NCBI GenBank assembly: GCA_016784195.1 | Contig: JADHVE010000003.1 | Coordinates: 1-37,871 of the forward strand | Length of the DNA: 37,871 nucleotides | Reading direction: 5' to 3' | From: Candidatus Woesearchaeota archaeon | GTDB taxonomy: Archaea > Nanobdellota > Nanobdellia > Woesearchaeales > GW2011-AR4 | In this document: piece after piece, positions 7,894 to 15,945 of the stretch | How the letters are laid out: the number at the start of each line of letters is the position of its first letter | Position numbering within the stretch: the stretch's first letter is position 1 | Position numbers and translations under genes: made by a program | The notes under the pieces: model-generated | Database searches by the model: none | The model's input: the letters and a program-made list of their open reading frames with translations, nothing else | Told to the model about the DNA's origin: nothing

Positions 7894-9201
7894 TTATTTT
7901 ATAAATTTAACATCGCTTATTTTCTGTTTTAAATATGGATCATTAAACAAGTATTTAATCAACTTCTCCGGCTCTCTGTATTTCCTTTTATCCGAGGCAA
8001 AAATTTTTCCTTTTTTAACAAAAGTTTTTTTATGTTTTTTCTTAAAATTATTAGCATGCTCTTTTGCCTTTATTGGAGGACCGCTTTTTTCTATATTTTC
8101 AGATAATCTTTTTTTATCCAAAACAAAATAAAACACAGCTTTTTTATCCCAATTCCACCCATACTCAGAAACCTTAAAATCATTTTCAATAAGTTCTTTA
8201 TTGATAAATTCCAAAGTCTTCACTAATTTACATCCCACAACATCTTTTTTCCCACTTAAAGGTTTAACTTCTAAAACTATTATTTTTTTGTTTTTATTTT
8301 TTTTAATGATACACTCTATTGAAAATTCTTTAACCGCAAAAAACTCCTCGGATGGTTTCTTGACAAATCTTCTACAAGCTTCCCTAAACCTGCTAAAACT
8401 TTCAAAAGACAAGGCAGCAGCCGCATTCCTGGTGGCTTGAACAGGATCAATAACAATCAGCGGAGAGACTAATTTCGATTTATTCAGCTCCCTAAAAACA
8501 TCTTTTCTTTTATAATAACCTTCAACATCAATAACCTCTTTATCTTTCCATTTAGCAGCTTTTCTAATCAATTTCAAAAAAGAGCCATAGTACACTGTTA
8601 ATATCTCGCAGATATACCCTGAAAATCCTTTTATATAAGATTCAGCACCATAAACCTCCTGGGCTTTGCAAAACTGCTTCGCCAATTTCATCTCATCCTG
8701 CAGTTTATGCACTAAAAAACGCTTCGCGTTTTTGGTGTCTTGAAAATCTTTGATTTTCCTTGCATCTTTGATTTTCATGGACTTTAAAACCCATTTAGCA
8801 TGCAGGGGGCTCACATCTGTTATATTTTTGGCCTGCTCTGCTTTTTTAATGTCTAGAATAGGGATTATCTCAAAAGTAAAATTTCCTTTTTTTATCTGAA
8901 AATAGTCTCGGCTCCCATGCAGCCTTGTTACTCCGGTAAATTCCTTTTTCAAAATTTTCTCTAAAATATCAGAAATAAGATTGTTTTTACCCTTGTATTT
9001 GCTATACTTAAACTTGACAAAAATATCAGCATCAAATGCCTTAAGCCAGGTTCCTTTTGCACCGCTCCCGCCTAACACCGCCTTGCCGTCTTTCAATTTT
9101 TTATTTATCTTATTTATGATTGAGTCTACTTGCCCTAAAACCTTTTTTTCATAATCTTTATCAGGGCTGATATCCTTTATAATATCTTTTAATAATTTCA
9201 T
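7894..9201 (-). CDS. cca: CCA tRNA nucleotidyltransferase, class I (archaeal)
   Basis: 435 residues. It adds the CCA end to tRNA using CTP and ATP. The nucleotidyltransferase core 'LGGSGAKGTWLKAFDADIFV' holds the GS.AKGT and D-x-D metal motifs. 'ATRNAAAALSFESFSRFREA' is a typical class I segment. ATG 9201 is chosen over TTG 9219 because TATA (CTATAAAA, 9223-9230) is centred 26 nt upstream, which implies a leaderless mRNA. An oddity: the segment encoding 'KIKDFQDTKNAKRFLVHK' (about 8710-8765) contains two perfect short palindromes and reads as a small in-frame addition before the conserved 'YGAESYIKGFSGYICEIL'. Confidence 0.93.
   Translation of the reverse strand: MKLLKDIIKDISPDKDYEKKVLGQVDSIINKINKKLKDGKAVLGGSGAKGTWLKAFDADIFVKFKYSKYKGKNNLISDILEKILKKEFTGVTRLHGSRDYFQIKKGNFTFEIIPILDIKKAEQAKNITDVSPLHAKWVLKSMKIKDARKIKDFQDTKNAKRFLVHKLQDEMKLAKQFCKAQEVYGAESYIKGFSGYICEILTVYYGSFLKLIRKAAKWKDKEVIDVEGYYKRKDVFRELNKSKLVSPLIVIDPVQATRNAAAALSFESFSRFREACRRFVKKPSEEFFAVKEFSIECIIKKNKNKKIIVLEVKPLSGKKDVVGCKLVKTLEFINKELIENDFKVSEYGWNWDKKAVFYFVLDKKRLSENIEKSGPPIKAKEHANNFKKKHKKTFVKKGKIFASDKRKYREPEKLIKYLFNDPYLKQKISDVKFIK
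8715..8758. repeat. Twin perfect hairpins inside cca
   Basis: AAAAACGC-TTC-GCGTTTTT (8715-8733) and GAAAATC-TTT-GATTTTC (8742-8758) are perfect 8-bp and 7-bp stems with 3-nt loops, 8 nt apart, within coding sequence. A related perfect hairpin, AACAAATC-AAC-GATTTGTT, lies at 13160-13178 beside gyrA. Confidence 0.7.
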
Positions 9202-9318
9202 AGCTAAAATTAAATTCAATTTCTATAAAAACTTTTGGTTTTGATTTTTATTCTACCTCAATTCGTTTTAAATAAAAATTTTGCCTGTTTTCTTTAAACT
9301 TCAATTTTTAACGATAAA

Positions 9319-9356
9319 TATTTATATCTCCATTAGATTAAAAATAAAAAAGAGGT
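9319..9356 (+). promoter_or_regulatory. TATA box and ribosome binding site of the antiporter gene
   Basis: TATTTATAT at 9319-9327 predicts transcription from about 9349. GAGGT at 9352-9356 is 5 nt before ATG 9362. This fixes the start downstream of the longer reading that begins at 9281. Confidence 0.5.
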
Positions 9357-9361
9357 ATATT

Positions 9362-10564
9362 ATGGAAGTTTTGGTTTTTTTAACATATCTTGCGATAATC
9401 CTTTTAATAGGAATTTTTTGTACTTTCATAGCCCAAAAAATCAACATTCCTAACATCCTACTACTAATCTCTGCAGGCATAATCCTAGGCAATTTGCCTT
9501 ATAAAGATACTCCGTTAATTTCATTTCCACCCATATTCCTCACTTCAATAGGAATTCTGGCTTTGGTTATGATAGTTTTTGATTTCGCTTCAAGGTTTAA
9601 GCTGGGAAAATTTGATAAATTATCAACGCAAACATTAAAGCTTTCGGTAGTTTTTTTAATCCTGAATTTAATTTTCCTGACCATTTTTGTCAACCTCGTA
9701 TTCGATCTGGAGTCTATATTTCTTGTATTGCTGTTCAGCTCACTAATGTCCGGAACAGACCCTGCAGCAATTCTCTCAATGTTAAAGCCTGCCACACACA
9801 GGGTTTTCGAACTATTGAGAATAGAATCTTTAATCAACACCCCCTTAGTAGTTTTGCTGCCTTTTATCATCCTGGATTTAATGAAAACAGTGGAAAAAGA
9901 ATTAATACTCACCAAATTTATCGAGCAGATTCTGCCGTTTCTGCAGCAATTCGTCGTAGGTATAGGGTCTGGAGTTTTAGTAGGAATCATAATGCTTAAA
10001 TTTATGAAAAGGGAATACTCTCATGTTTTATCCCCTTTAGTTATGATAACAGCAGCCCTGATAACTTATATCTTAGCTGAAAACCTCAAGGGCAATGGTG
10101 TTTTAGCAGTGACTGCAATGGGCTTGTTGTTTGGAAATATCTATCTAAGGCAGAAATTTCAGCTCCAGGAATTCTCATCTATCTTTTCAAACGCCTTAGA
10201 GATACTTGTTTTTGTTCTCATAGGATTGATAATCAAAATTCCTTTTTCTTTAACATTCTTCCTGCGTTCATTTATCCTGTTTATTATCTATCTTGTAATA
10301 AGGTACATAGCAATAGCCCTCTCTCTAAGAGATTTAGAACTATCTGCAAAGGAAAAAATATTTATGGCCCTAAACGCCCAAAAAGGAATAGCAGTTGCTG
10401 TTGTTGCATTCACTTTAAGCACATTCAACATACAGGGCATACAGTTTATCCTTAACTTAATATTAACATTTATGCTCTATTCAATCATAATTTCAACAAT
10501 AGCAATAAAATTCTCAAAATATTTCATTGAAGAAAAAAAAGTATGTAAGATACAAAAAAAATAA
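9362..10564 (+). CDS. Cation:proton antiporter (CPA1/NhaP-type)
   Basis: About 400 residues with some 11-12 hydrophobic segments, starting 'MEVLVFLTYLAIILLIGIF'. 'IPNILLLISAGIILGNLP' is the first conserved segment of monovalent cation:proton antiporters. 'SLMSGTDPAAILSML' contains the TDP ion-binding motif of the CPA1 class. 'NAQKGIAVAVVAFTL' matches the later conserved 'P.G' segment with Q-K in place. It would exchange Na+ or K+ for H+ across the membrane and serve ion and pH balance. There is no C-terminal TrkA or UspA domain. Alone on its strand. Confidence 0.88.
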   Translation: MEVLVFLTYLAIILLIGIFCTFIAQKINIPNILLLISAGIILGNLPYKDTPLISFPPIFLTSIGILALVMIVFDFASRFKLGKFDKLSTQTLKLSVVFLILNLIFLTIFVNLVFDLESIFLVLLFSSLMSGTDPAAILSMLKPATHRVFELLRIESLINTPLVVLLPFIILDLMKTVEKELILTKFIEQILPFLQQFVVGIGSGVLVGIIMLKFMKREYSHVLSPLVMITAALITYILAENLKGNGVLAVTAMGLLFGNIYLRQKFQLQEFSSIFSNALEILVFVLIGLIIKIPFSLTFFLRSFILFIIYLVIRYIAIALSLRDLELSAKEKIFMALNAQKGIAVAVVAFTLSTFNIQGIQFILNLILTFMLYSIIISTIAIKFSKYFIEEKKVCKIQKK

Positions 10565-10603
10565 AAGAATCCACTATAAACCAATTAACAAATAAATGAA
10601 CAT

Positions 10604-13054
10604 TCAATCTTTAACAATCTTGGTTGTAGCTACTACTTTATCTTCTCCGTTTAACTTCATTAATCTAACTCCTTGAGTTGCTCTTCCAATAACTGAAATA
10701 TCAGAAACAGGAACCCTTATCACAATCCCTTTCTGGCTTATGAAAATGATCTCATCATTATCCAAAACAGAGTTTACAGAAACAACCTTGCCGTTTCTTT
10801 CCGAGCATATGATATTTCTAACACCTGAACCGCCCCTGTTGATTAACCTATAATCCCCTACCTTAGTCCTTTTCCCATAGCCATTCTCAGTTACCGTCAA
10901 TAGGCTTTTCTCATCATCAGCAACAACCATACCTATAACTCTATCATTCTTCAGCCTTATTCCTCTAACGCCTTGTGCAGACCTTCCAGCTGCCCTAACA
11001 TCTTCTTCCTTAAATCTAACAGCTATTCCATTCTTTGTAGCTAAGATTATCTGCTTGTGTCCATCAGTTAGTTTTACATTTATTAATTCATCGTCCTCAG
11101 CCAGAGTTATTGCAATTACCCCGTTTTTCCTTGGATTACCATAGGCAATTAGCTTTGTCTTCTTAACAATCCCTCTTTTAGTCCCCATAATCAGATATCT
11201 TTCATTATCAAATTTCTTTACAGGAATAAAAGCATTAACCTTTTCATCTTTCTCAAGATTTAATAAATTAACCATGGCTTTTCCTTTTGCTTGCCTTCCG
11301 GCTTCAGGAATATAATAAACCTTAAGCCAATGCACCTTGCCTTTATTTGTAAAAAATAGCAGATAAGAATGCGTATTAGCTATAAAAAGGTCATTTACAA
11401 AATCATCTTCATGGGTTGTAGTTCCTATGACTCCTTTCCCTCCTCTTCTCTGTTGCTTATAAGTATCTAAATGCAGCCTTTTTATATACCCTGAATGTGT
11501 TATTGTAACAACCATATCCTCTTTCTCGACCAAATCTTCCATATTCAGATCTGTAGTCTCTACATCAACTATCTCACTCTTCCTCTCATCCCCATACTGC
11601 CCTTTTAATTCCAGTAATTCGTTTTTTATTATGTCTAGTATTTTTTTGGGATTTTGCAGGATAAACTTCAGCTCTTCTATAAGCTTCAAAAGATTTTTAT
11701 GCTCTTTTCTTATTTTTTCCTGCTCCAGCGAAGTTAATCTTTGCAACCTCATCTCAAGAATTGCATTTGTCTGCTCCTCGCTCAATTTATAATTAGAAAT
11801 TAAGGAAGTTCTTGCTGTCTCTGTAGATTTACTTTCTTTAATCAGTTTGATTATCCTGTCAATGTCATTCAAAGCTACGATTAAGCCCTCTAAAATATGG
11901 GCCCTCTGCTGTGCCTTATTCAGCTCAAATAATGCCCTCTTCCTCACAACATCTCTTCTATGAGAGATATAATGTCCAATCAAGTTTTTAAGATTCAGAA
12001 TCTTTGGCTCATTATTTACCAAAGCAAGTATATTTATTCCAAAAGTTGTTTGCAGTCTTGAATGCCTGTACAGCTGGTTCAGAACAACCTCAGCATTGCC
12101 GTCTTTCCTTAACTCAATAACCACCCTCATGCCGTCTCTATCTGATTCGTCTCTTAAATCCGATATCCCATCAATCTTCTTATCTTTAACTAGCTCAGCA
12201 ATATGGATTATTAACTCGGCCTTATTAACCATATAAGGAATTTCAGTAACAATAATGCGCTGTCTTCCTTTTATCTCTTCAGTAATTGTTTTTGCCCTAA
12301 CAATAACCTTGCCTCTGCCAGTGGAATAAGCATTTATTATTCCGTTTCTTCCGCAAATTAAGCCTCCTGTTGGAAAATCAGGTCCTTTAACAAACTGCAT
12401 TAATTCCCTAACTGTTATTTCAGGATTGTCTATCTGATTTATTACCCCATCAATTACCTCTGCTATATTATGCGGAGGGATATTTGTAGCCATTCCAACA
12501 GCTATTCCGCTGCTTCCGTTAATCAGCAGATTTGGCAGCTTAGCAGGCAGTACAGAAGGCTCTTTGTTGCTGTTATCAAAAGTAGGAACAAACTTAACTG
12601 TTTTTTTTTCTATATCCTGCAGCATTTCTTCTGCTATCTTTTTTAAGCGAGCTTCAGTATATCTATACGCAGCAGCTCTATCACCATCAACACTACCAAA
12701 ATTACCCTGGCCTTGCACTAAAGGATACCTCAACGAAAAATCCTGGGTCATCCTGACTAAAGAATCATATACTGCAGCATCACCATGGGGATGATATTTT
12801 CCAAGTACAGCTCCTACTACTGTAGCGCTTTTCTTGAAAGGCTTATTGTACAGCAAACCCATCTCATGCATAGCATACAGGATTCTCCTATGGACTGGTT
12901 TTAATCCATCTCGGGCATCAGGCAATGCTCTTCCGACAATAACACTCATAGAATAATCAACATAGCTCTGCTTCATCTCCTCTTCTATCACTCTCTGAAC
13001 TATCTCAGTCCCTTTGCTAGCTTCTTGTTCTTTTTTCTTGTTATTTTCATCCAT
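10604..13054 (-). CDS. gyrA: DNA gyrase subunit A
   Basis: 816 residues from ATG 13054. Gyrase A breaks and rejoins DNA to introduce negative supercoils with GyrB. The N-terminal motif 'SYVDYSMSVIVGRALPDARD' is followed by 'KPVHRRILYAM'. The active-site tyrosine is in 'AAAYRYTEARL' (Y132). The C-terminal beta-pinwheel carries the GyrA box QRRGGKG, which separates it from topoisomerase IV. 'HPHGDAAVYD' has Ala where E. coli has Ser83. An upstream ATG at 13132 is in frame but improbable: CTATTTATAG (13086-13095, minus) is a good TATA within that extension and predicts transcription from about 13064. gyrB is not adjacent. Gyrase in archaea is regarded as a bacterial acquisition. Confidence 0.96.
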   Translation of the reverse strand: MDENNKKKEQEASKGTEIVQRVIEEEMKQSYVDYSMSVIVGRALPDARDGLKPVHRRILYAMHEMGLLYNKPFKKSATVVGAVLGKYHPHGDAAVYDSLVRMTQDFSLRYPLVQGQGNFGSVDGDRAAAYRYTEARLKKIAEEMLQDIEKKTVKFVPTFDNSNKEPSVLPAKLPNLLINGSSGIAVGMATNIPPHNIAEVIDGVINQIDNPEITVRELMQFVKGPDFPTGGLICGRNGIINAYSTGRGKVIVRAKTITEEIKGRQRIIVTEIPYMVNKAELIIHIAELVKDKKIDGISDLRDESDRDGMRVVIELRKDGNAEVVLNQLYRHSRLQTTFGINILALVNNEPKILNLKNLIGHYISHRRDVVRKRALFELNKAQQRAHILEGLIVALNDIDRIIKLIKESKSTETARTSLISNYKLSEEQTNAILEMRLQRLTSLEQEKIRKEHKNLLKLIEELKFILQNPKKILDIIKNELLELKGQYGDERKSEIVDVETTDLNMEDLVEKEDMVVTITHSGYIKRLHLDTYKQQRRGGKGVIGTTTHEDDFVNDLFIANTHSYLLFFTNKGKVHWLKVYYIPEAGRQAKGKAMVNLLNLEKDEKVNAFIPVKKFDNERYLIMGTKRGIVKKTKLIAYGNPRKNGVIAITLAEDDELINVKLTDGHKQIILATKNGIAVRFKEEDVRAAGRSAQGVRGIRLKNDRVIGMVVADDEKSLLTVTENGYGKRTKVGDYRLINRGGSGVRNIICSERNGKVVSVNSVLDNDEIIFISQKGIVIRVPVSDISVIGRATQGVRLMKLNGEDKVVATTKIVKD

Positions 13055-13085
13055 TTTTAAAGCAGAATTTGACCTATTTTGTCGT

Positions 13086-13095
13086 CTATAAATAG
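13086..13095 (-). promoter_or_regulatory. TATA box of gyrA
   Basis: CTATTTATAG on the minus strand, centre 26 nt before about 13064. It lies inside the longer possible gyrA reading and argues for the ATG at 13054. A second TATA-like ACTTATAAAG lies near 13107-13116. Confidence 0.45.
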
Positions 13096-13159
13096 GTATG
13101 TTCAAGGCTTTATAAGTATTATGTTTTTTCACTATTTATTTACTATACAGAAAATAATT

Positions 13160-13178
13160 AACAAATCAACGATTTGTT
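13160..13178. repeat. Perfect 8-bp hairpin between gyrA and the zinc-ribbon gene
   Basis: AACAAATC-AAC-GATTTGTT, a perfect stem with a 3-nt loop. It sits just past the stop of the zinc-ribbon gene (minus) and before the gyrA promoter. It could be a terminator stem or one of the same micro-hairpins seen in cca. No T-run follows on the minus strand. Confidence 0.6.
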
Positions 13179-13191
13179 CAGGAATCAAATC

Positions 13192-13341
13192 TTAATTAGA
13201 AATCTTTTTGACAATAGCCTCTCTGACATTATATGACTTCCCGCAATAAACACACTTCTTCCTTTTTCCTGTTAATATCATCCCTTTGCTCTGATACTTC
13301 ATCTTATTCTTGCAGTTCGGACATTTTAAAAGAAACATCAT
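13192..13341 (-). CDS. Small zinc-ribbon protein
   Basis: A 49-residue reading frame starting with two ATGs (13341 and 13338). The protein has CPNC near the N-terminus and CVYC after a basic stretch 'GKRKKCVYCGKSYNV', the two knuckles of a zinc ribbon, followed by a Lys-rich tail. Size and charge suggest nucleic-acid or ribosome binding, but the function is not known to me. It lies upstream of gyrA on the same strand and downstream of the DUF167 gene. Codon use looks like that of its neighbours and the cysteine pattern is intact, so I take it as real. Confidence 0.75.
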   Translation of the reverse strand: MMFLLKCPNCKNKMKYQSKGMILTGKRKKCVYCGKSYNVREAIVKKISN

Positions 13342-13424
13342 TTTTTTTATTATTTTTTAAAATAGTTTTTTAATTTTTATTAAAGATTTTTTAATGGTAT
13401 TTTCTATTTAAGGTATTTAGTTTT

Positions 13425-13655
13425 TTATTGGATTTTTAATACTTTCTCCTTTGACTTTAACCCTTTAATTATTTTTACCCTTTTCTTCAGCAATTTAGAA
13501 AAAAACTTTATTACTTCAATATTTGCCTTATTGTTTTCAGGCTTTTCTTTGATATTAACTCTGTAAGCTCCTTTTTCCTTATCAAATCTCACAATCTCAT
13601 TCTTTACAGAGTTTGGCTTTACAATAATTTTAAATACGTTTTCTTTAATCTCCAC
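13425..13655 (-). CDS. DUF167/YggU family protein (UPF0235)
   Basis: A 76-residue single domain. 'FKIIVKPNSVKNEIV' and 'YRVNIKEKPENNKANIEVIKF' carry the family signature (P.s..n.i ... v.v.a.P..gkAN...i..l), ending in the usual 'VKIIKGLKSKEKVLKI' strand. Small, soluble and widespread; its biochemical role is unsettled. The closest gene downstream on the strand is the small zinc ribbon. Confidence 0.9.
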   Translation of the reverse strand: MEIKENVFKIIVKPNSVKNEIVRFDKEKGAYRVNIKEKPENNKANIEVIKFFSKLLKKRVKIIKGLKSKEKVLKIQ

Positions 13656-13675
13656 TCACAAACAAAAAACAGAAA

Positions 13676-13709
13676 GATTTATATAGTTATGTTATTACTC
13701 TAAAGGGGT
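13676..13709 (+). promoter_or_regulatory. TATA box and G-rich ribosome binding site before a CTG start
   Basis: TTTATATAG (13678-13686) predicts transcription from about 13708. AAAGGGGTAAA stands directly before CTG 13713. The same arrangement (AAGGGGTGGTAAA then ATG) precedes the gene at 18561. Confidence 0.45.
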
Positions 13710-13712
13710 AAA

Positions 13713-14111
13713 CTGAATAGTGAATATAAAGACGCAACTAAAAAAATTGCAATTGAGGGATTGGAAGAGGATATTGTACCGTTAATTAAGAAATTAGTGG
13801 AAAGATGTACAACGCACCTAGTAATCTATGCAAATGAAAGTTCTTACGATACTTCATGGAACAAACCAGAAGCCATTACTGATAAAATTATTAAATCTAA
13901 TCCAGACCTGACAATAATTTGTAATGCTCAAGGAGGCTATCTAAATGTCATTGAGAGTTATACAAAAACAACAACAACAACTCCTCTACTTATGTTTACC
14001 GGAGGAGGCCAAGATTTAGAAGAAAAGGTTCAAAATTATACTTCTCATTTAATTAGTGCACCTTGCAGTATAGAACTCTTCAATAAAAAAATAGTGGAAA
14101 TACTCGGTTAA
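13713..14111 (+). CDS. Receiver-like (CheY-fold) domain protein, probable CTG start
   Basis: 132 residues if read from CTG 13713. The only usual start codon in frame is TTG 13761, which would cut the first helix. The pattern of strands and helices, 'THLVIYANESS', 'NPDLTIICNAQGG', 'TPLLMFTGGGQDLEE', 'SHLISAPCSIELFNKKIVEIL', resembles a response-regulator receiver domain. The phospho-acceptor Asp position reads Cys or Asn ('IICNAQ') and the Lys-Pro near the end reads Ala-Pro. If the fold is right this is a pseudo-receiver that is not phosphorylated. No histidine kinase is nearby. The function is unknown and the fold assignment is tentative. Confidence 0.55.
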   Translation: MNSEYKDATKKIAIEGLEEDIVPLIKKLVERCTTHLVIYANESSYDTSWNKPEAITDKIIKSNPDLTIICNAQGGYLNVIESYTKTTTTTPLLMFTGGGQDLEEKVQNYTSHLISAPCSIELFNKKIVEILG

Positions 14112-14154
14112 ATTTAATATTTTATTTAATTACCTGCTTAAAGAATTTGTAAAA

Positions 14155-14215
14155 TTAATTATAATCTCTCAGGGTATGCCCTCACTTCTCGCACAATGAA
14201 AATCTTCAATTTTCA
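14155..14215 (-). pseudogene. Relic of a second TFS gene 3' end
   Basis: Read on the minus strand, 14155-14195 (TGTGCGAGAAGTG, then GCATACCCTGAGAGATTATAA) aligns with the last codons of the TFS gene (14249-14285; TGTGAAAAATGTGG, ACATACCTGGAGAGACTACAA), which encode CEKCGHTWRDYN. It carries an extra base and a stop, so it cannot be read through. Upstream of it, similarity fades into a small palindrome TGAAAAT...ATTTTCA (14197-14215). It looks like a decayed tandem copy of the zinc-ribbon end. Confidence 0.55.
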
Positions 14216-14244
14216 AGGGTGAACAATATTTTACTAAGAATAAA

Positions 14245-14565
14245 TCAGTTGTAGTCTCTCCAGGTATGTCCACATTTTTCACACTTCAAAAACTTAGTCT
14301 CAGGCTCATCTCCCGCTCTTGTCTGAATCAGCCAGAAATAAGCTTTTCTGTGGCTGCATTTTGGACATTCTGCCTCTGTTTTAGGCAATGTCTCTAACTC
14401 TCCTTTTTCAATAATAACTTCAACATCTTTCCCTTTTTTGATAACCTTTTCTCTAATAGTTGCCTGCTCTATCTCCTTGGTCTTATATCCGCATGAGCAT
14501 ACAAGTAATTTTTTATTATCTTCTCGTTTGGGCACCAATATCGAGCCGCATTTAGGACAAAACAT
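14245..14565 (-). CDS. tfs: Transcription factor S (TFS, TFIIS-like RNA cleavage factor)
   Basis: 106 residues, the usual archaeal length. The N-terminal zinc ribbon begins 'MFCPKCGSILVPK' with a second pair in 'CSCGY'. The C-terminal ribbon has CPKC and CEKC, with the loop 'QTRAGDEPETKFLKC' whose Asp-Glu pair reaches the RNA polymerase active site. TFS stimulates cleavage of backtracked transcripts. 'HTWRDYN' is the typical end. A decayed copy of this 3' end lies just downstream (14155-14215). Confidence 0.95.
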   Translation of the reverse strand: MFCPKCGSILVPKREDNKKLLVCSCGYKTKEIEQATIREKVIKKGKDVEVIIEKGELETLPKTEAECPKCSHRKAYFWLIQTRAGDEPETKFLKCEKCGHTWRDYN

Positions 14566-14791
14566 AATTCACCTTAAGATTAAAGATTTTACACACAATT
14601 TAAAAAACTTGTTATTTTTTTTGAGTGCTATAGCTTAAGCAGCTAAAACCTGCAGATTTCAAAAGTAGACTGCAGCAATTGAGCAGAGGGTTTATATGTA
14701 TCAGTTCTAAATCTCTTATTAGAGCAATAAAAGAAACTATGAAACAAACCAAGAACCTAGATACCTCCTAAGAATAAACCCCGGAAATTAA
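14566..14791. other. Gene-free gap between TFS and signal peptidase genes
   Basis: 226 nt. A TATA-like GGTTTATATGTA lies at 14688-14699 on the plus strand, but only very short reading frames follow it (for example 9 codons near 14738). I see no tRNA-like or strongly paired structure. It may carry a leader of an unseen small RNA. Confidence 0.3.
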
Positions 14792-15403
14792 CTATTTCAC
14801 TATTCCTGTAAGCTTCAAAACCTCAACAAAAATTATCTTGATATAGCCCAGTAAGGGGACCTTCAGCACAGCCTTGCCTACCAGCATATCTTTGCTGATC
14901 TTAGTTTCATCAACTAAGCTGTTTTTTATAGAATCTTGGTTATTGTCCCCTTTTGTCTTAAAATAATATTCTCCATCTTCCTCCCATTTATTTACAATCC
15001 TGTGGATTATAGGGTCTGGCTTGTTGCTTTTAAAAACAATTACATCGCCCACATCTAAAGACTCGGGCTTTTTACCAAACAAAACCATGATATCTCCCTT
15101 GTAAAAGCCATTCTTCAGGTGAAAGCTGGAGAATTTTTCTTCAGAGATTCCATTTTCAACATACCACTTGTTATTATTACTCCACCATTCATCAAAACCC
15201 ATCCCTTTATGCTCCATGCTGTTTGAAACCACAGCCACAATAGGATAATTAGTCCCTAAAACAAAGCCTAAGCCGGGATAGACCATAAATTTGATTAAAA
15301 CAAACGCTAAGACAATATTGACTAGCCAGCTCCATATGCTGTCATCTTCCCAGACAAACCACCATACTTTTTTCCAAGTGCTTTTAATTTTATTTTTGTT
15401 CAT
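14792..15403 (-). CDS. Signal peptidase I, archaeal S26B (Sec11-like)
   Basis: 203 residues. An N-terminal membrane segment (about 25-50) is followed by the catalytic serine in 'VVSNSMEHKG' (S62). The general base is a histidine ('PIIHRIV') rather than the bacterial lysine, and 'TKGDNN' carries the conserved aspartates. This is the archaeal/ER type that removes signal peptides of secreted proteins outside the membrane. A second hydrophobic stretch near the C-terminus ('LLGYIKIIFVEVLKL') may be membrane-associated. It would process the exported proteins encoded elsewhere in this window. Confidence 0.93.
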   Translation of the reverse strand: MNKNKIKSTWKKVWWFVWEDDSIWSWLVNIVLAFVLIKFMVYPGLGFVLGTNYPIVAVVSNSMEHKGMGFDEWWSNNNKWYVENGISEEKFSSFHLKNGFYKGDIMVLFGKKPESLDVGDVIVFKSNKPDPIIHRIVNKWEEDGEYYFKTKGDNNQDSIKNSLVDETKISKDMLVGKAVLKVPLLGYIKIIFVEVLKLTGIVK

Positions 15404-15525
15404 TCTAAAATCATTTTTTAATAAATGAAAATTACTGTTTTTTTAAATTGAAAATAAGGGCTTATAATATTTATTAAACAAATTAAATCAAAACTAATAA
15501 AAACCTTTTGTTTTATACACTCTAT

Positions 15526-15945
15526 ATGCACAAAGACTATTTTGAAGGCATTTTGCAATTGAGAGACCCAAATGAAGAAGTATTTGAATTTATCCAGAAC
15601 CAGATAGAAAAAAGATCCGACGTTTTCATAACCAAAGCACTGAAAGTCAATAACGGCATTGACCTTTACATAACCTCTCAAAAATATCTTCAGGCTTTAG
15701 GAAAAAAACTAAAAAAGCACTTTAAGGGAGAATTAAAAATAAGCTCCAAGCTACACACAAAAAGCAGGCAGACAAGCAAAAACCTCTACAGAGTTTCTGT
15801 TTTATTCAGGCCTTCAAAATACAACGCAGGAGATATCCTAAATTTTAAGGGAGACCAAATAAAAATCCTGAAACTAGGGAAGAAAATACTTGCAAAAAAC
15901 ATAAAGACAGGAAAAAAACTAAACCTTAATTATCAAGATCTATAA
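15526..15945 (+). CDS. NMD3-family protein core (lacks zinc fingers)
   Basis: 139 residues from ATG 15526; the frame is open a few codons further up only through a TTG. 'YFEGILQLRDP', 'FITKALKVNNGIDLYITSQK', 'LGKKLKKHFKGELKISSKLH' and 'YRVSVLFRP' match the central domain of archaeal NMD3. That protein binds the large ribosomal subunit; in eukaryotes NMD3 is the 60S export adaptor. The end 'ILKLGKKILAKNIKTGKKL' resembles the SH3-like domain. The usual N-terminal CxxC zinc ribbons are absent and no coding sequence for them precedes it. Its 3' end overlaps the convergent DUF460 gene by 20 nt. Confidence 0.8.
   Translation: MHKDYFEGILQLRDPNEEVFEFIQNQIEKRSDVFITKALKVNNGIDLYITSQKYLQALGKKLKKHFKGELKISSKLHTKSRQTSKNLYRVSVLFRPSKYNAGDILNFKGDQIKILKLGKKILAKNIKTGKKLNLNYQDL

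Noticed and set aside
14566..14791. tRNA or other structural RNA in the TFS-signal peptidase gap
   Set aside because: No T-loop GTTC-A/G-A-x-x-C motif, acceptor stem or other extended pairing is visible.
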